DNA of 64,000 nucleotides from Protaetiibacter mangrovi (GTDB lineage: Bacteria; Actinomycetota; Actinomycetes; Actinomycetales; Microbacteriaceae). Below the pieces are notes generated by a model. That model worked only from the letters and a program-made list of their open reading frames with translations, had not been told where the DNA came from and searched no databases. The position numbers and the translations under genes are program-made. Below are positions 60,245 to 64,000 of the stretch, one piece after another; the stretch's first letter is position 1; the number at the start of each line of letters is the position of its first letter. The stretch lies in assembly GCF_024752305.1 (NCBI RefSeq), contig NZ_JANTHX010000004.1, forward strand, positions 248,001 to 312,000, read 5' to 3'.

Positions 60245-61843
60245 ATGACCACCATCAGCACGCACAGCCGCACCCGACGCGCTGTCGCCGCCGCGGCCGC
60301 GCTCGCCGTCGGCCTCCTCGGCGCCGCCGGCCTCGCCGGCTCGGCATCGGCAGCCCCGATCGGCGGCGTCGGCAACATCGACGCCGCGCAGGACGGGCAC
60401 GGCTCGCTCGTCATCACGAAGTACGAGAAGTCGGCCACCAACGGCGCCACCGCCGGCGACGGCACCCCGACCACCGTCTCGGGCACCACGATCGACGGCG
60501 TCACCTTCTCGCTGACCCCGGTCGTCACCGACCCGGCCGGCACCCGCCTCGACCTGCTCACGGATGCCGGATGGCAAGCCGCCGGCGCCATCGAGGCCGC
60601 CTGGTCCGCCAGCGCGCCGACCACCTTCATCGCGGGCTACACCACCGGCACCGCGACGACCCAGACGACCGCCGGCGGCGGTATTGCGACCTTCGCGAAC
60701 CTCCCGTTCGGTCTCTACCTCGTCCAGGAGACGACGCCGCTCGCCGAGGGCATCACCGACCCGGCCCAGCCGTTCCTCGTCACCATCCCGTTCCCGACGG
60801 CCACCCTCGCCGGCAACACCAACGAGTGGCTGTACACGGTCAACGTCTACCCGAAGAACGCGGTCACCGACCTGACCAAGCAGGTCATCACGACCGACGC
60901 GGCCTTCTACACCGAGGCGAGCTACGTGAGCTGGACGGTCGCCGCGGCCGTGCCGCAGCTGCCCGCCGGTCAGGACCTGACCCAGTTCCGACTCGAGGAC
61001 ACCATCGACACCGCCGACCTCGCGTTCGTGCCGGTCGCCACGGCCACGCCGACCGGCGTCTCGGGTTACGCGGTGCGCGCCTACGCGGCCGGCAGCTCGA
61101 CCCCGCTCGCCGGGCTCACGAGCTCGATGTACTCGATCGACGAGTCCGCCGCCGCGACCGGTACCGTCCAGCTCGTCTTCAACGCGACCGGTCTCGCCTA
61201 CCTCCAGGCGAACGCCCAGGGCGGAAGCGTGCAGTTCGACGTGCCGACCGAGGTCGTCACGCCCGGCATCAAGACCCTCGTCAACGACGTGACCTCGTAC
61301 ATCAACTCGTCGACGCTCGACGCCGACGCGGAGCAGCCGTTCGGCGAGCTGCTGATCTTCAAGTACGCGACCACGTCCGGCGCCACCCCGACGCAGACCC
61401 CGCTGAGCGGTGCGAAGTTCCGCCTGTACTCCGACACCAGCGGCGACGGCGTCGCCGACGCGGGCGAGCTGGTCACCATCGACGGCGAGACCGAGTGGGA
61501 GGTCACGAACGTCGACGGCGAGCTGACCATCCAGGGCATCAAGCCGGGCGACTACCTGCTCGTCGAGTCCGCCGCCCCGGCCGGGTACCGCACGCCGAGC
61601 GGCGCCTCGCTCGGCAGCGTCGACAACCCCTACGACGTCACCGTCGTCGAGGGCGCCGCGGACTCCGCGACGGCCGTCAACTACCAGGCGGTCGAGAACT
61701 ACCAGGTCGCGCCGTGGGAGCTCCCCTTCACCGGTGGCAACGGCGTGGTGACGTTCAGCCTCGTGGGTGCCGGCCTCATGGCCCTGGCCCTCGGATTCGC
61801 CTTCGTGGCGTTCCGTCGCCGGAAGCAGGCCGAGCAGCACTGA
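60245..61843 (+). CDS. SpaA-type LPFTG major (shaft) pilin
   Basis: A 532-residue sortase-assembled pilin. The signal peptide ends near SASA. The pilin motif VYPKN is at 201-205; its Lys204 would form the inter-subunit amide bond. Cna-B domains each carry an E-box (YLVQETTP with Glu162; later YLLVESAAPAGY) for internal isopeptide bonds. The sorting signal is LPFTGG at about 493, then hydrophobic helix and RRRK. This combination matches the SpaH/EbpB and FimA class of shaft pilins. ATG 60245 was chosen; ATG 60239 is also possible. It is followed by a hairpin, then the class C sortase. Confidence 0.94.
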   Translation: MTTISTHSRTRRAVAAAAALAVGLLGAAGLAGSASAAPIGGVGNIDAAQDGHGSLVITKYEKSATNGATAGDGTPTTVSGTTIDGVTFSLTPVVTDPAGTRLDLLTDAGWQAAGAIEAAWSASAPTTFIAGYTTGTATTQTTAGGGIATFANLPFGLYLVQETTPLAEGITDPAQPFLVTIPFPTATLAGNTNEWLYTVNVYPKNAVTDLTKQVITTDAAFYTEASYVSWTVAAAVPQLPAGQDLTQFRLEDTIDTADLAFVPVATATPTGVSGYAVRAYAAGSSTPLAGLTSSMYSIDESAAATGTVQLVFNATGLAYLQANAQGGSVQFDVPTEVVTPGIKTLVNDVTSYINSSTLDADAEQPFGELLIFKYATTSGATPTQTPLSGAKFRLYSDTSGDGVADAGELVTIDGETEWEVTNVDGELTIQGIKPGDYLLVESAAPAGYRTPSGASLGSVDNPYDVTVVEGAADSATAVNYQAVENYQVAPWELPFTGGNGVVTFSLVGAGLMALALGFAFVAFRRRKQAEQH

Positions 61844-61857
61844 TCCCGTGCTGAGAC

Positions 61858-61891
61858 GATGGCGGGGGCGTCCACGGATGCCCCCGCCATC
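61858..61891 (+). terminator. Hairpin between pilin and sortase genes
   Basis: A perfect 12-bp stem GATGGCGGGGGC / GCCCCCGCCATC with a 10-nt loop. It probably limits readthrough so that the enzyme is made in smaller amounts than the pilin. Confidence 0.75.
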
Positions 61892-61905
61892 GCCATGAGG
61901 AGAAC

Positions 61906-62859
61906 ATGACCGCCGTCGCGGACGTACGCCACCGCCGCCGAGCCCCACGGGGCTGGCGGATGCCGTGGCTCGCGTTCGCCACGGCGGTCGTCTTCTTCGC
62001 GGGCACCACGGTGTTCCTCGCCCCGACGATCGCGAACTGGTTCTCCCAGGTCGAGCAGGCCCAGCAGATCATCGATCTCGACCACGGTGTGGAGGACCTC
62101 GGCACCCAGGCCCGCCACCACGCGATCGAGCAGGCGAAGCTGTACAACACCACGCTCGTCGGCGGCGCGATCGTCGCGGCGAACGAGCGCATCCCGGTCT
62201 CCTCGGATGCGGTGGACCCCGCCGCCCACCTGGACTACGACCAGCTGCTCCGCGCCGACTCGCACGGGCTCATGGCGCGGGTCAAGATCCCGGTGATTGG
62301 CGTCGACCTGCCGGTCTACCACGGCACCGCCGACGAGACCCTCGCGGAGGGCGTCGGCCACCTCGAGGGCACCGCCCTCCCGGTGGGCGGCATCGGCACC
62401 CGCGCCGTCCTGACGGGGCATCGCGGCCTCGCGACCTCGGAGCTGTTCACCAACCTCGACAAGGTGCAGATCGGCGACACCTTCACGATCGAGGTCTTCG
62501 GCGAGGTGCTCACCTACCAGGTCGTCACGACCGAGGTCGTCGAGCCCGAGGACTCCAAGGCGCTCTACCCGGACCCGGACCGCGATCTCGTGACCCTCGT
62601 CACCTGCACCCCGCTCGGCATCAACAGCCACCGCATCCTCGTGACGGGACAGCGGATCCTGCCGACGCCCGCCGAGGACCTCGCGAAGGCGGGGGCGGTG
62701 CCGACCATCCCCGGCTTCCCCTGGTGGGCGGTCATCCTCGGCGCCGTCCTCGTGCTCGGCGCTCTCTACGTCTGGCTGTCGGGCCGGGCGCCGCGCCGCA
62801 CGCGCCGAGCGGCCGCCCGCCCGGCCCCCTCCGACGAGGACGCCGCACCCGCTCCGTAG
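61906..62859 (+). CDS. Class C (pilin-polymerising) sortase
   Basis: A 317-residue membrane transpeptidase. An N-terminal helix (about 22-44) precedes the catalytic domain with His172 (LTGHRGL), Cys234 (TLVTCTPLG) and Arg243 (NSHRILVTG). A C-terminal helix (FPWWAVILGAVLVLGALYVW) is the mark of class C. A possible lid lies around VDPAAHLDY (103-111). It should cleave LPFTG between Thr and Gly and join it to the pilin-motif Lys. The ATG has AGGAGAAC upstream. Confidence 0.95.
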   Translation: MTAVADVRHRRRAPRGWRMPWLAFATAVVFFAGTTVFLAPTIANWFSQVEQAQQIIDLDHGVEDLGTQARHHAIEQAKLYNTTLVGGAIVAANERIPVSSDAVDPAAHLDYDQLLRADSHGLMARVKIPVIGVDLPVYHGTADETLAEGVGHLEGTALPVGGIGTRAVLTGHRGLATSELFTNLDKVQIGDTFTIEVFGEVLTYQVVTTEVVEPEDSKALYPDPDRDLVTLVTCTPLGINSHRILVTGQRILPTPAEDLAKAGAVPTIPGFPWWAVILGAVLVLGALYVWLSGRAPRRTRRAAARPAPSDEDAAPAP

Positions 62860-62925
62860 CGGTGCCGATCGCGCCCGCTGTCAAGGGGCTGGTCGCCCAC
62901 GGCCCGGTCGGCGAGAGTCGCACGC

Positions 62926-63894
62926 ATGGTGAGGCTGCGGCGCACGCGGATCGGGGAGCCCGGGATCCGCCGGGTGCGATCGGGCCGCGGTTTCCGCTAT
63001 CTCCACGCGGACGGCACGGCCGTCGATGCGGAGCTGCGCGACCGCATCGAGGCGCTCGCCGTGCCGCCCGCGTGGACGCAAGTGTGGATCAGCACCTTCC
63101 CGAACGGCCACATCCAGGCCACCGGCACGGACGCGGCGGGACGCAGGCAGTACCTCTACCACCCGAGCTGGCGCGCGCAGCGCGACCGGCAGAAGTTCGA
63201 CCGCGCGCTCGCCCTCGCCGAGTCGCTGCCCGCTGCCCGCCGCGGGGTCACGGTCGACCTGCGGCGCGAGGGGCTGCCGCGCGAGCGGGCGCTCGCTGCG
63301 GCGTTCCGCATGCTCGACACGGGTCATCTGCGCGTCGGCTCCGAGCGCTACGCGCTCGAGCACGGCTCGGTCGGGCTGTCGACCCTCCTCGGCGCGCACG
63401 TCACGGTCGCCGGCGGTGAGACGGTCCGGCTCGACTTCCCCGGGAAGAGCGGACAGGAGTGGGCGTCCGAGATCCGCGACCCGGACCTGGCGTCCGCGGT
63501 CGCCGACCTCAAGCGTCGCGGGCCGCGCGCGCATCTGCTCGCCTGGCGCGACGACCGCGGCGTCCACCTGGTCCGCGCCGACGACATCAACGCCGACATC
63601 CGGGTGCGGACGGGAGGCGATTTCACGGCGAAGGACTTCCGCACCCTGCACGGCACCTCGGCCGCGGCCATCGCGCTCGCGAAGACCGGTGCGACGACGA
63701 GCGAGGCGGCCCAGGACCGGGCGATCGCGGCGGCGGTGCGCGCCGCGGCGGAGCTCCTCGGGAACACGCCCGCCGTCGCCCGCGCGAGCTACGTCGACCC
63801 GCGTCTGATCGACCTCTACCGCGACGGGGTCACGATCGACCCGGACCGCACCGGATCCGTCGAATCGGAGCTCCGGATGCTGCTGTTCGACTGA
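62926..63894 (+). CDS. DNA topoisomerase IB (eukaryotic-like)
   Basis: A 322-residue poxvirus/bacterial-type IB enzyme: N-terminal domain with FRYLHADGTAV...ALAVPPAWTQVWI and the NGHIQATGTDAAGRRQYLYHP motif. Catalytic elements are LRVGSERYALEHGSVGLSTL (Arg), FPGKSGQEW (Lys), TAKDFRTLHGT (Arg), and NTPAVARASYVDPRLIDLY with the nucleophilic Tyr. Relaxes supercoils via a 3'-phosphotyrosine. Not part of the pilus machinery; occurs sporadically in actinobacteria. Confidence 0.95.
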   Translation: MVRLRRTRIGEPGIRRVRSGRGFRYLHADGTAVDAELRDRIEALAVPPAWTQVWISTFPNGHIQATGTDAAGRRQYLYHPSWRAQRDRQKFDRALALAESLPAARRGVTVDLRREGLPRERALAAAFRMLDTGHLRVGSERYALEHGSVGLSTLLGAHVTVAGGETVRLDFPGKSGQEWASEIRDPDLASAVADLKRRGPRAHLLAWRDDRGVHLVRADDINADIRVRTGGDFTAKDFRTLHGTSAAAIALAKTGATTSEAAQDRAIAAAVRAAAELLGNTPAVARASYVDPRLIDLYRDGVTIDPDRTGSVESELRMLLFD

Positions 63895-63918
63895 GCTCCC
63901 GCGCGCGACACGCCCGGG

Positions 63919-63947
63919 TTGCAGCAAATGCGGTGATGTGGCAGACT
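63919..63947 (+). promoter_or_regulatory. Promoter at the right edge, probably of the S10 ribosomal operon
   Basis: -35 TTGCAG (63919-63924), 17-bp spacer, -10 CAGACT (63942-63947). It begins TTGCRGCARAT exactly as the str promoter does. The gene it serves is outside the window; rpsJ is expected after the str operon in related genomes. Confidence 0.6.
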
Positions 63948-64000
63948 TTCATGGTTCAACACGCCGCGCATCCGTGTGCGGCTCACTCCTCTGGCAGTGC

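Overview
The window is GC-rich (about 70%) DNA from a monoderm actinobacterium, most likely a Microbacteriaceae-like member of the Micrococcales. The evidence is strong G/C third-position bias, leaderless TANNNT promoters, TTG/GTG starts on rpoB, rpoC, rpsL, fusA and tuf, a PopR/ClgR-type Clp regulator, a SprT-like protease, LPxTG surface proteins, and many copies of the word GGATGC/GCATCC. No rRNA, tRNA, CRISPR array or recognisable transposase gene was seen.

Region 1 (1-25.3 kb) is mixed chromosomal background. It opens with a ClpP-like subunit whose catalytic serine codon reads alanine, convergent with a PopR/ClgR-like regulator ending in a Leu-Ala-Ala degron. A large Lhr helicase follows (minus strand) whose reading frame carries three short palindromic repeat insertions, then a Roadblock protein and a MarR regulator. 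Next come a DUF2510-like membrane protein, an esterase, a Nudix-like protein, a 2784-residue LPDTG surface adhesin, a DEAD-box RNA helicase, and small genes (ComB-like, DUF427, RidA-like, CGNR regulator, SRPBCC-like, SprT-like). A PQQ-type sugar dehydrogenase lipoprotein, a spermidine-synthase-like protein and a DUF2807-type lipoprotein end the region.

Region 2 (25.5-33.2 kb) is rpoB-rpoC with its promoter, a leader hairpin and a double-hairpin terminator, followed by two small membrane proteins.

Region 3 (34.5-48.4 kb) is a near-complete type IV pilus operon in the order pilB, pilT, pilC, major pilin, three minor pilin-like proteins, pilD, pilM, pilN, pilO. An O-antigen-ligase-family gene that may glycosylate pilin follows. 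Hairpins after the major pilin and after pilO probably tune expression along the operon.

Region 4 (48.4-53.1 kb) is the str operon (rpsL, rpsG, fusA, tuf). Region 5 (53.2-63.9 kb) is a sortase-assembled pilus cassette (large LPFTG tip/adhesin, SpaA-type LPFTG shaft pilin, class C sortase) with a divergent three-gene operon embedded in it: beta-helix lipoprotein, second lipoprotein, Tat-exported DyP peroxidase. A topoisomerase IB follows. The last 100 bases hold a promoter very like the str promoter and probably lead into the S10 ribosomal operon. Two unrelated surface appendages therefore sit in the gaps of the rpoBC-str-S10 housekeeping backbone.
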